DNA from: Aspidapion aeneum
Taxonomy: Eukaryota; Arthropoda; Insecta; Coleoptera; Brentidae
Assembly (NCBI GenBank): GCA_963576565.1
Contig: OY755042.1
Location: 97,706,185-97,770,184, forward strand
Length of the DNA stretch: 64,000 nt
Direction: 5' to 3'
Each line of letters starts with the position of its first letter. The first letter of the stretch is position 1. The notes beneath the pieces were generated by a model. It made no database searches, was not told where the DNA came from, and saw only the letters and a list, made by a program, of their open reading frames with translations. The position numbers were made by a program, and so were the translations under genes. This document shows positions 37,164 through 47,281 of the stretch, piece after piece.

Positions 37164-37315
37164 ACGTTTATTCTTGACGGCCCGTGACGTGATGTGAGGT
37201 GAGCGCTTACCTCTGTGGATTCACTCCCTATGAAAGGTGGTAAGAATATTCAAAATCCACCCGTGAAAGTGAACTTTTCGATTACCTCACCTCACGGGCA
37301 TTCAAGAATAAACGT
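37164..37315. mobile_element. MITE with ACGTTTATTCTTGA-type ends, intact copy
   Basis: 152 bp with inverted ends ACGTTTATTCTTGA and 'tcaagaataaacgt', followed inside by 'cccgtgacgtgatgtgaggt' and 'acctcacctcacgggca'. CCAGG is duplicated on both sides (37159-37163 and 37316-37320). Sister of 35601-36251. Confidence 0.75.
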
Positions 37316-37320
37316 CCAGG

Positions 37321-37974
37321 AACCGTTCTACCGTTCCAAACTGGCGGCCAACAAACACTTTTATTTAAGGATCCGCATGATGGTCAAGAAGAATTACATA
37401 TTTTATCCTGTTTTAATAAGTGGCACTCAACCTATGAAATTTTGTGTTGTTAATAACGTTCAGATGTGTGTGCAAGTGTGCAAACAAATAGACTGCTTAG
37501 GAGGTAAGCCAGATGTTTATTAAAATACCTAGACGACAGTGATTTATGAGAAAACTTCAAAAAAATTTTACAATACATTATGTACTTATCCGTAAATATG
37601 ATCAAAATATCAATTAATAAAATATTTTTTTCAATATAAGTAGCAAACGAAAAATAAATAATTAAGAGTAATAATAGTTGTTATATTTGACCAATGGTCT
37701 TCCTACCTATAGTGACGTTAATTTAAGGGTGGGACGTTTCAGCCGTTAACGGTTTTTTTTAAAATGAAAATAGTTCATATGAATGAGTGGTTAGCTTATT
37801 CATATAGTTCTATTTATTAAAATTATTGCTTGGATCGAATGTCTTTATCTGTAACCTGTTCAAAAGCCTAAAAAAGAGAAGAATTCTTAAATTATCAAAC
37901 AGATAAAAATATATGAACAGGAACGGAAAACCTACCCATCATTCTTGACCACCCATGAACTCATGGCGCCAAAT
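37321..37974. other. Unassigned AT-rich spacer
   Basis: No gene, repeat or element end is recognised here. Confidence 0.3.
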
Positions 37975-38281
37975 AGAGTGTGTCCCCGAGTGAAGTTGAC
38001 AAGAGGAAAAAATCCTTTATTTTTGATTTTACGAAAAAACTCACTCTTTATAAAAGATTCGGCTTCTTTAAGAATTAAGATTACCATAATATAATCTTTA
38101 ATTAAATGTACAGGGTGTTATCAAATTAAGAAACATATAATTAATATGAGGAGAAAATTTTTTATTTTTAATTTCACGAACAACATCACTCTGTACATCT
38201 AATCAAAGATTTTGTCATGTTAAAAATCAAAAATAAAGGATTTTTTCCTCTTATCAACTCCATCCGGAAACACACTGTATA
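37975..38281. mobile_element. Short inverted-repeat element (~300 bp)
   Basis: 'agtgtgtccccgagtgaagt' then 'aagaggaaaaaatcctttat' on the left matches 'acagtgtgtttccgg' then 'aagaggaaaaaatcctttat' on the right when reversed: arms of about 55 bases. A second inner inverted pair ('cactctttataaaagattcg' / 'atcaaagattttgtcatg') follows. It lies just upstream of the zinc-finger array. Confidence 0.6.
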
Positions 38282-38399
38282 AGTCAATTGTTCTGCTCTA
38301 CCATTTACACAACGTGGCATACAGATTAGAAAAAGATACTTGTCCCGATTTGCCTGTGAAAGATTGCTTCTAACTGTCATTTTTTTTCTTACATTTCAG

Positions 38400-38981
38400 A
38401 ACTGGACGAAATCCACGAGGATCTCATTGCGATTATCAAATCAATTGGATAGCAATTCAATTGGATGTCCTCACTGCGACTACAATGTCAAGCAAAAATC
38501 GCAACTGAAAACACATATTTTGCTGCGTCATACAAGTGCAGATAAAATCAGTTGGTTTCTATGCAACCAATGTGACTACAAGGCCAAGCGGAAGTCACAT
38601 CTGAAAAATCATTTGTTGCGACATAAAAATGCAAATGAAATCGAGTGGTTTAAATGCAACCGATGTGACTACAAGGCAAAGCAGAAATCTCACCTGAAAA
38701 CCCATTTGCAGCGACATAAAAGTGTAAATGAAATTAATTGGTTGAAATGCAATCTCTGCGACTACAAGGCCAAAAAGAAGTTCACTTTAAAGAAACACCA
38801 GTTGCAACATAAAAGTTTAAACGAAATTGATTGGTTTATATGCCATGAGTGTGGCTACAAGGCCAAGCAGAAGAGTCATGTGAAAACACATTTTGTTTGG
38901 ATGTCCTCGCTGCGACTACAATCCCAAGCAAAAATCGCAACTGAAAACACATATTTTGTTGTGCCATACAAGTGCAGATAA
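38400..38981 (+). CDS. C2H2 zinc-finger exon (candidate), five fingers
   Basis: A good acceptor (TTTTTTTCTTACATTTCAG, ending 38399) leads into an open frame with C2H2 fingers: CPHCDYNVKQKSQLKTHIL, CNQCDYKAKRKSHLKNHLL, CNRCDYKAKQKSHLKTHLQ, CNLCDYKAKKKFTLKKHQL and CHECGYKAKQKSHVKTH. The spacing is C-x2-C-x12-H-x3-4-H. Linkers are not TGEKP but KNANEIEWFK-like, about 11 residues, so the fingers are regularly spaced. The last finger loses its frame at about 38895, where a second copy of the array starts. Such arrays act as DNA-binding factors, but no upstream exon was found. A competing frame just after the acceptor (ELDEIHEDLIAIIKSIG) ends at a stop. Confidence 0.45.
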   Translation, partial: NWTKSTRISLRLSNQLDSNSIGCPHCDYNVKQKSQLKTHILLRHTSADKISWFLCNQCDYKAKRKSHLKNHLLRHKNANEIEWFKCNRCDYKAKQKSHLKTHLQRHKSVNEINWLKCNLCDYKAKKKFTLKKHQLQHKSLNEIDWFICHECGYKAKQKSHVKTHFVWMSSLRLQSQAKIATENTYFVVPYKCR

Positions 38982-39890
38982 AATCAGTTGGTTTCTATGC
39001 AACCAATGTGACTACAAGGCCAAGCGGAAGTCACATCTAAAAAATCATTTGTTGCGACATAAAAATGCAAATGAAATCGAGTTGTTTAAATGCAACCGAT
39101 GTGACTACAAGGCAAAGCAGAAATCTCACCTGAAACACATTTGCAGCGACATAAAGGTGTAAATGAAATTAATTGGTTGAAATGCAACCTCTGCGACTAC
39201 AAGGCCACTTTAAAGAAACACCAGTTGCAACATAAAAGTTTGATCGAAATTGATTGGTTTATATGCCATGAGTGTGGCTACAAGGCCAGAAGAGTCATGT
39301 GAAAACACATTTGTTGCGACATAAAAATGCAAATGAAATCGAGTGGTTTAAATGCAACCAATGTGCCACAAGACCAAGCTGAAATCTTAACTGAAAACAC
39401 ATTTGCTGAGACATAAAAGTGCAAATGAAATTAATTGGTTTAAATGCAACCTCTGCGACTACAAGGCAAAACAGAAGTTCACTTTAAATAATCACTAGTT
39501 ACAACATACCGATGTGAACGAAATCGATTGGTTTAAATGCCAACAGTGTGACTACAAGGCCAAGCAGAAAGGTCAACTGAAACAACATTTGCTGCGACAA
39601 CATAAAAATGCGAACGAAATCGATTGGTTAAAATGCAAATAGTGTGACTACAAGGCTAAGCAGAACTCTTATATGAAAATTCATTTGCTGCAACATAAAA
39701 ATGCAAATGAAATTGGTTTAAATGTAAGCAATGTGACTACAAGGCCAAGCAGAAGTCTAATATGAAAAGACATTTCTTGCGACATTAAAATGCAAATTAA
39801 ATATATTGGTTTATATCCTAAAAATGCGTAATCGATTTGTTTAAATGCAACCAATGTGACTACAAGCAGAAAGGTCAACTATCTTGTTTA
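38893..39890 (+). pseudogene. Duplicated, decayed C2H2 zinc-finger array
   Basis: Starting FGCPRCDYNPKQKSQLKTHI, the finger series of 38462-38895 is repeated in a different frame with more than 90 percent similarity by eye. It then breaks: a deletion in the third finger at about 39133, a shortened fourth finger near 39205, a frameshift in the fifth near 39290. From 39300 to 39880 single fingers (C..CDYKAKQK) remain between stops in all frames. This looks like a segmentally duplicated array decaying without selection. Confidence 0.7.
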
Positions 39891-39899
39891 AAATTAAAT

Positions 39900-40261
39900 T
39901 AACTGTCAAAGCACATAAAATATAGCTGCATAAGCAGGTTTTCTGTGATCAAAGAACCGAACCGAACCAGAGATACGGAAGGGGAATAGATAGGGATACC
40001 ATTGAGATCTGTCAGTCTGCCATTTTGTTGTTATCTTTTCCTAAATTATTATTCGATACCAGCTAAAAAAACACAATAAAAAATAAAAAATAATTTACTT
40101 TTTTGCCTACTAGAAGATTGCAGACCGATAAATACTTGAATTTTTAGTTTTAAATGTATTAGAAAAATAATAAAGTAAAGGAATCTCAGATCCCATTGCC
40201 TATCTTACACTCAAAATGAAAAGAACATCACTTAAAGTATTTTAGGTATATGCCCCTACAT
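39900..40261. other. Unassigned spacer
   Basis: AT-rich; no gene or repeat recognised. Confidence 0.3.
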
Positions 40262-40648
40262 AGGGTTTCCATATCAGTTTTTTTAAACCCAGGACATTTA
40301 AGACCTAAAACCTGGACGATAAAGCGGGCATGTCCGGCTTTTTGGGCAAAATGAAAATGTCCGGCCGGCTTTTTGATTCGTCCGGCTTTTTGGCGACCAA
40401 AGACCTTTTGTTTTTTGTCATCCAGGGGAACACCATAGGAGGGAGGGCTGTTGAGCCCTTTAAACCTAAAATATAGCCGCTCCCTCCAAACGAAATGAGC
40501 ATAATTTATCAGGAGCGAACTGATCATGTCACTTGAAAATTTCCTATACTTTTGAAACTAACCAAATTTTTGTATTTGGTATTATTTTTCCCGAAAATTT
40601 TTGACACCATTTATTATATCCATAATTTAATAATTTTTTTTTCATTTT

Positions 40649-40687
40649 ACTAAAACATTTTTTTTAAGCCTGCGCAGCGATTTTTGT
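40649..40687. repeat. 39-bp target-site duplication, left copy
   Basis: Identical over 39 bases to 44541-44579 (contains 'aagcctgcgcagcgattttt'). The two copies flank the Jockey element exactly, one before the truncated ORF1, one after its A-rich tail. Confidence 0.9.
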
Positions 40688-41707
40688 CTCTCACCACCAC
40701 AACAAAGCTCGAGCACTGGAGAGCCCTCCAATAAAACACAAAATGAAGAACCCCCAACTAAGGTTAAAAAAGCTCCATTACCTCCACCGATTATGGTAAA
40801 TGGCGTAAATAATTTTAATGATATTTATGAAAAGTTAAATATCATACAAGGAGTTAAAATAAAAGTTTTAAATAACGAAAATATTAAAATAAATGTACAA
40901 GACGCAGACAGCTATCGGCTGGTTACTAAAATGCTTAATGAAATAAAGCATCAATGGCACTCATACGAAAACAAACAAATAAGGCCAATTAGAGTAATAG
41001 CGAATAGGCTACACTTCTCATGTGACCCACAAAAAATTGTAGCTGATCTACAAAAAAAAGGTTTTAAGGCACTGGAGGCCAGCAACAAACTTAAATGGAG
41101 AACAAGACAACCTCTTAACATGTTTATGCTCACATTTAGCCACGATGAAGATATCAACAAAATTTTTGAAAATTCCAGTATCCTTGGGATTGAAGTGGAA
41201 ATAAAAGCACTAAAAACCTCAAAGTTAGTCCCTCAATGCAAAAGATGCCAATCTTATGGACACACGCAAAAATATTGCGCTAAAGAACCACGTTGCGTAA
41301 AATGCACGGGGAAACATCTTACTGTAGAATGCCCCAAACCAAAAGAATCTGAGCCAAAATGCATCCACTGTGGAGGCAAGCATCCTGCTAACTACAGAGG
41401 ATGCCTTGTTGCTAAGGAAATACAAAAATTGAAAAATAAACCTAAGAAACCGAATCTCATACCAAACGTGAGTACAAATAGACAAAACCAACAGACAAGA
41501 AACACAGTCACACAAAACTCTGTGACAAGGACATACAGCCAAGTAGCAGCAACAGCTACTATACCTGATATTAATATCAGTAGTCAAAATACTATGGAAC
41601 AAACACTACAATTAATTTTGGAGAAATTGAACAAACTTGATGAGCGATTAACTAAACTAGAAAGTAGCAATAACGGAGCTACCAATATGCCTCAAAATGG
41701 TCAGTAA
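40688..41707 (+). CDS. Jockey ORF1, gag-like nucleic-acid-binding protein (5'-truncated)
   Basis: The frame runs without a stop from the element edge; the first ATG is at 40793, just after a Pro-rich APLPPPI. ORF1 proteins of this clade coat the element RNA and carry it to the nucleus. Three zinc knuckles are visible: CKRCQSYGHTQKYC (about 41239), CVKCTGKHLTVEC and CIHCGGKHPANYRGC. Upstream, FSHDEDINKIFE and IEVEIKALK fit the PRE-C2HC region. The tail is Gln/Asn/Thr-rich and ends in a Leu-rich coil (LQLILEKLNKLDERLTKLE). It overlaps ORF2 by 11 bases in another frame, the usual compact layout. Confidence 0.88.
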   Translation, partial: LSPPQQSSSTGEPSNKTQNEEPPTKVKKAPLPPPIMVNGVNNFNDIYEKLNIIQGVKIKVLNNENIKINVQDADSYRLVTKMLNEIKHQWHSYENKQIRPIRVIANRLHFSCDPQKIVADLQKKGFKALEASNKLKWRTRQPLNMFMLTFSHDEDINKIFENSSILGIEVEIKALKTSKLVPQCKRCQSYGHTQKYCAKEPRCVKCTGKHLTVECPKPKESEPKCIHCGGKHPANYRGCLVAKEIQKLKNKPKKPNLIPNVSTNRQNQQTRNTVTQNSVTRTYSQVAATATIPDINISSQNTMEQTLQLILEKLNKLDERLTKLESSNNGATNMPQNGQ

Positions 41708-44337
41708 TCTTAGAATCCTAGCTTGGAATGCCAATGGTCTCTTGCAACATCAGCAAGACTTGCAAGTTATTCTAGACATAGAAAAAATTGACGTCTGTCT
41801 TGTGTCAGAAACGCATTTCACTGACCAGTCTCACATTAAATTTAAAGGTTATAAAGTGTATCATACAACTCACCCTAGCAATACTGCACATGAGGGAAGT
41901 GCTGTAATAATTAAAGAAAATATATCACACTATGAGGAGATGGGATATAAAACCATAGAGATTCAAGCTACATTAGTAAGTGTAAAAACCAAAACATATA
42001 CATTAGTCATAAGTGCTGTCTATATACCACCAAGGCACTTACTAAAGAAAAATCAATATCTTAATTTTCTCAGAAAATTAGGAAACCGTTTTATAATTGG
42101 AGGTGACTTTAATGCAAAAAATACCTACTGGGGATCTAGACTGACGAATTCTAAAGGAAAAGAACTTTTGCAAGCTATTAGTGAATATCAATGTGAGCCG
42201 ATATCAACTGGTAAGCCCACATACTATCCAACAGATCCAGGAAAAATTCCAGATCTAATTGATTTTTTTATAGTAAAAAATATATCTTTAAGTTTTGTAG
42301 ATATAGAAGAAAGTTTTGATTTACACTCAGATCATTCACCTATTATTCTAACTCTTAGTAAAAACATAATAAAGAAAGAAGCAAATATCTCACTAGTTAA
42401 TAAACTGACTGACTGGATTAGTTTTAAACAAAGTCTGTCAGAAAAAATAAACCTATCAGTACCATTGCAAACGCCAGAACAAATCGATAAAGAAGTTGAT
42501 TATTTTGTTACAAATATTCAACAAGCAGCTTGGGAAAACAGTCCAAAACCAAAGAGAATTTTTAAGGGAAAAAACTATCCAAAGGAAATTAGAGACCTTA
42601 TATTGGAAAAAAGGAAACTAAGAAGAAAGTGGCAACAAAGCCGTGATCCTCGGGACAAAACAAATCTCAACAACATGTAATGTGCGCATTAGGCGAGAAA
42701 TTCTAGTAATAAAAAATGAATCTATTAACCATTTTCTTAATGAACTTACAGATGATAAAAATACCGACTATTCCCTTTGGAAACCAACCAAAGATTTTAA
42801 AAGACCAATTATCCAAATTCCACCCATACGAAAATCTAACAACTAGTGGGCAAGGAGTAACGAAGAAAAAGCAGATATTTTTGCAAGTCATTTAGAAAAA
42901 ACATTTTAGCCCCACGAGGCACCAGATGAACACTTTTATTTAAATGAACCCCATCAAATCGAGGACCATATTAAGCTTACATCACCAAAAGAAATATTAA
43001 CAGAAATCAAAAATATTAATTCGAAAAAAGCCCCAGGGTATGATCTTATTAACGGGATAGTCATAAAACAACTCCCCAGAAAAGCTATCGTAAAACTATG
43101 CAACCTAATTAATGCGTCTTTTAGGCTTAGGTATGTACCTAAACTGTGGAAATTTGCAGAAGTTATCATGCTTCCAAAACCGGGAAAACCACTCCATGAC
43201 GTGTCATCTTACAGGCCAATATCTTTGCTGCCAATTATATCCAAGCTCTATGAGAAATTATTGCTTAAAAGAATAAAACCCATCATAGAAAGACAAGAAA
43301 TTATTCCATCTCATCAATTTGGTTTTCGAGACAAGCATTCCACGATAGATCAAGTACACAGAATTACTAATATAATAGAAAAAGCACTAGAAGAGGGAAA
43401 AGTTTGTTCTGCAGTTTTTCTAGATGTAGCACAAGCATTTGACAAAGTGTGGCATGAAGGCCTTAATTTTAAACTAAAAAGGTTTCTGCCAAAACAATAT
43501 TCGGATATTTTGGAATCATACATATCTGATAGACATTTTAGAGTAAAACAGGAAGACTCATACTCAAATTTAAGAGAAATTCAAGCAGGCGTGCCCCAGG
43601 GTAGCGTACTAGGCCCTTATCTATACTTATTATTCACTTGTGATATCCCAAAGCCAGAAAATTGTCACTTAGCAACATTTGCCGATGATACTGGTTTATT
43701 GACGGTAGAAAAATCTATTGAAAAATGCATAGAAAAACTTCAGGATGCAGTCACCCAAATTCACAGTTGGACCACAAAGTGGCGAATAAAATTAAATGAA
43801 ACCAAATCAATTCATGTTGATTTTACAAACAAAAATATAAATCACATACAAATAACAATTAACAACATTCCAGTACCATATTCGAATCAGGCAAAATATC
43901 TAGGTATGACACTTGATGCCAAATTGCGCTGGAAAGCACATGTTAAGAAAAAAAAAGAAGAACTTGAGATAAGGTATAGAAAAATGAACTGGCTAATTGG
44001 AAGGAAGTCCAATTTAACAATTCATAATAAGTTACTGCTTTATAGACAAATACTGAAACCAGTATGGACATATGGTATTCAACTATGGGGTTGTGCTAAA
44101 GAGAGTAACATTCTAGTTGTACAGAGATTTCAAAATAAAGTATTAAGAAACATTGTGAATGCACCTTGGTACGTTCGAAATAGTGACCTTCACCGAGATC
44201 TAAAAATCGAAACTGTAGCAGAGACTATAAAAAAGTACGCAAAAAGCCATGTGAATGTGGAAGCAATTCAGCTTCTAGACAATACTATGCTAGTTCGACG
44301 ACTAAAAAGAGTGAAGCCGTTTGAGCTAGTAAACTAA
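41697..44337 (+). pseudogene. Jockey ORF2, APE endonuclease plus reverse transcriptase, broken
   Basis: It starts at the ATG at 41697 inside the end of ORF1. The endonuclease domain shows LAWNANGL, SETHF, IGGDFNAKNTYWGS, PDLIDFF and LHSDHSPI, i.e. the catalytic Asn, Glu, Asp and His positions. Near 42650-42680 a frameshift ends the first frame. Two in-frame TAG codons follow (42844-42846 and 42907-42909). From there the RT is open: KPGKPLHDVSSYRPISLL, HQFGFRDKHST, VFLDVAQAFDKVWH, AGVPQGSVLGPYLYLLF, TFADDTGLL (catalytic Asp pair at about 43681) and KYLGMTLD. It ends at 44337. In an intact copy this enzyme nicks the target and primes cDNA synthesis there. Confidence 0.92.
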
Positions 44338-44540
44338 GTGAATTACACATAAAACAAAATAATGCTATAAACACAACACAATTGTAAGTTACAGACTAAA
44401 CAAAGCGGGGAGAACTGTTGAGTGAACCCTAAGTTTAAATCTGACTTTTCTAGTAAATTAAGTTAAAACAAAATTGCTAATTAGTCTTACTGACTAGATT
44501 GTAATAAAAAAAACACAGTGTGTTTGACAAATAAAAAAAA

Positions 44541-44579
44541 ACTAAAACATTTTTTTTAAGCCTGCGCAGCGATTTTTGT
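44541..44579. repeat. 39-bp target-site duplication, right copy
   Basis: Follows directly after the A-rich tail of the Jockey element; identical to 40649-40687. Confidence 0.9.
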
Positions 44580-45112
44580 ATTTTTAAAAATTTTTTCCTG
44601 GGTGCAATTTTTTACAAGTCTAAATTTTTTTCGACATTTTTGCCTGCGGTTCATTTTTATTTAGTATTTTTTGATGTTGCAGAAACTACCTGGCCAAAGA
44701 GTGCTTAATTCTTTTTTAAAATTTCACATTGCCATGGCCATTTTTATCCTACAAATATTTTTGTGTCGTATATTTTTATATTCATCGTGGGGTGTGTTAT
44801 GCCATCCCCCCCCCCACCCCCCGTTTTTCTGCACATGGCTCGGCTAGTTGCGCCTAGATTTTTTAAGGTGGTTTTTCATATTGGTTTTTTTGCAAATTCA
44901 GGTTTTTCGGTCCCTAGATACTTTTTGTTTGAATATAAAAGAATATGGTCGGTTTTTCAAACTGACCGATTTTGTCCGACTTTTTTATCGAAAATCCTAC
45001 TTTTTTGTTTCTGACGTCCTCCTTTTACGTTAAGCCCATATGGTCACCCTAGATAAAGTAGTATACATTTTTATGTAAAACAATAAAACTACAAATTAAT
45101 GGAAAATATACA

Positions 45113-46556
45113 GAATGTTGTACGATGACGAGCATATCGAAGCATTCTACGAAGACATCTCAAAAGCCATTGAAGAAAACAAAACCCATCTGACACTAGT
45201 AATGGGAGATTTCAATGCCAAATTAGGTAAGATGATGAACATCGAAGAGACTAAAATAGGAGATTTTGGATATGGAGAAAGGAATGACAGGGGCACAACC
45301 CTTATAAATTATCCAGAAGAAAAACAGCTTTATGCAATAAACTTGTTCTATAGAAAGAAACCGCAACGAAAGTGGACATGGCTCAGTCCTAATGGAATAA
45401 CGAAAAACGAAATTGATTACATACTGACTACTGATAAAAATATCGTTAGAGATGTAACAATCCTAAATAGCTTTACAACAGGCAGTGATCACAGGATGGT
45501 CAGAACAAAAATCTACATTGATAGCAATTTTGAAATGAAAAGAAAAATTATTAATAACAATGAACAACTTCATATGAATAGACTTACACAAAATAAAGCG
45601 ATATACAAAGAAAGGCTAAAGGAACAGCTAACCCAAACCTTAGGATGCGAAAATAAAAATATAGATGAAATAAACACACTGACAAGAGCTATGACCAAAG
45701 TAGGAAAAGACATCGCACAAAAAGATAAAAAGAGGGAAAATTGTATATCAGAAGAAATAAAGAGACTGATGGAAAAAAGGCGGACTCTCGAGAGAGAAGG
45801 AAAAAGAACATCTATAGAATACACAGAAATAAATAAAACTATAAGAAAAATGATGAAAGAAAATAAAAGAAAGTGCCAAGAAATTAAAGTTGAGAGAGTT
45901 ATAAAAAATAACAGAAATATAAAATGTCTAAGGCCGACTCTAGAGGTAGATTGGAAATAATTAAAATAAAGGATATTAACGGCATAGAAACTAACGTTAA
46001 AGAGGATATCATAAATATAACAAAACTATTCTATACAGAGTTATACCAAACAAAAAGGGAACCATCACAAGAGACCATGAAGAAACTCCAAACAAAAATA
46101 ACAAACATAAACTCAGAGCTACAACCTGAAATAAGCAAAGCGGAAATAAAGATAGCATTAAAGAAAATGAAAAATAACAAATCACCTGGAAAATACGGAG
46201 TAACGGCAGAAATGCTCAAGTACGGTGGTAAAGCTGTAGTTAATTCTTATTAATCTACTGAAAACAATACTAAAAGAAAAGATAATCCCAAACAACTGGA
46301 AAGAATCTATAAACATTATTCTAGACAAGAAAGGCGATAGAGTAGACCTAAAAAACTATCGACCTATAACACTCCTCAATGTAATTTATAAGCTTTTCAC
46401 GAAAATATTAACAGTTAGACTAACAACAACATTTGACGGATATTAATCAAGGGCATAAGCAGGCTTTAGAAAAGGTTTTAGTACAGTTGACCACTTATTA
46501 ACCATGAAAATTCTAATAGAACGAGCCAACCAATATAACATTAGTAAATACTTCAA
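45113..46556 (+). pseudogene. RTE-clade LINE fragment: endonuclease and start of RT
   Basis: The frame from 45115 gives an RTE-type endonuclease: LVMGDFNAKLG, GYGERNDRGTTLINY, KWTWLSPNGITKNEIDYIL and TGSDHRMVRTKI (catalytic Asp/Asn and Asp-His pairs). After the stop at 45960 the text continues in another frame with IKIALKKMKNNKSPGKYG, VTAEMLKYGG, then DLKNYRPITLLNVIYKLFT and AGFRKGFSTVDHLL. It stops abruptly near 46556 before the catalytic Asp pair. LINEs normally lose their 5' end; this one lost its 3' end, so a later deletion or rearrangement is likely. Its family differs from the 20-kb RTE copy. Confidence 0.82.
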
Positions 46557-46963
46557 AAAAATGTGCAGTCATTTCAGTGATTTATCAGATAATAACAGGA
46601 AATTTTGATTTATATATTATTTGTGATTTTTGAATCTACTCCTAATCCGGGCTCATCCTTGATTGGAGCGGATAAAAACATACATTTATTAAAATAACCA
46701 AATAATTCATTCAGAAAAATATTATCTGGGGCAGTGATAGATACGTAAAAATTAATCACTCTTGATAAGAATTCTGCTGAGTTTGCAATTTTTTATTTTA
46801 AGGGTTGTTTTTAAAGAACAACATGTCATGGTCGTACCTAGGAAATATTTTCTTTGTTTAAGTTTTTACCGAAGGGGGTTGGAGACTATCAATGCAGCGT
46901 GCGGCTATGGTTTTCTTCTTCTTGTGTTATGAGTGGCTTACATTTGTGAAAGAGAGAAGAGAT
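46557..46963. other. Unassigned spacer
   Basis: No gene or clear element; AT-rich. Confidence 0.3.
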
Positions 46964-47275
46964 TTTCCCTCGGAGTAGTTGTTTCTGTTGGTTTCACAAA
47001 ACTTATGCTCTACACGGAGCTATCGCCTACATTCACCTGAGGATGGTCCAAAAGGTCGAAACCGGTCCGGTCGTGGATTGGCATGGATCACTTGTTCCTG
47101 ATTATCAGGACGTGTTCCAGACGGGGATCATTCGTATCCCTGTGATCGACGTTGGAGATAGTGAAAACCAAACAGTTTTAACAAGTTCCCAACGAAAGCA
47201 TCAAGCCATCAGTATAATTCAATGCCAGTAGGGGTATTTTCCCTCGGAGTAGTTGTTTCTGTTGGTTTCACAAAA
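46964..47275 (+). repeat. 273-bp repeat, one full period plus start of a second
   Basis: 'ttttccctcggagtagttgt' begins at 46964 and again at 47237, a period of 273 bp, so the piece looks like a tandem dimer cut short. It holds the empty target site (47068-47072) of the Transib-like element found in the homologous copy at 27.5-30.0 kb. The word CTGAGGATGGTCC-AAAA-GGTCGAAACCGGTC (47036-47067) has the order of a hammerhead ribozyme core. Confidence 0.65.
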
Positions 47276-47281
47276 AAAACC

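Larger units (their letters stand above)
40688..44540 (+). mobile_element. Jockey-clade LINE, 5'-truncated inside ORF1
   Basis: A non-LTR retrotransposon with ORF1 (gag-like), overlapping ORF2 (endonuclease plus RT) and an A-rich 3' end ('caaataaaaaaaa'), bounded by a perfect 39-bp direct repeat. ORF1 is open right back to the first base after the duplication, so the N-terminus and 5' UTR were lost at integration. The perfect duplication suggests a fairly recent event, yet ORF2 already has one frameshift and two stops. Confidence 0.9.
40262..45051. mobile_element. hAT-like element split by a Jockey LINE
   Basis: The left end 'tagggtttccatatcag' and the right end 'catatggtcaccctag' form a weak inverted tip, and both sides carry 'gtccggctttttgg'/'ttttgtccgac' words. 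Between them sits the Jockey insertion, whose target duplication (40649-40687 / 44541-44579) restores a continuous sequence when removed. I saw no matching 8-bp duplication, so the outer limits are tentative. 45052-45110 matches the inside of the hAT-type element at 35.7 kb. Confidence 0.4.

Noticed and set aside
37215..37523. 102-codon plus-strand frame upstream of the zinc fingers
   Set aside because: Its first third is the MITE at 37164-37315 and the rest shows no domain or splice link to the finger exon.
40649..44579. The 39-bp direct repeats as LTRs of a retrovirus-like element
   Set aside because: They are far too short, and the enclosed element is a LINE with an A-rich tail; they are target duplications.
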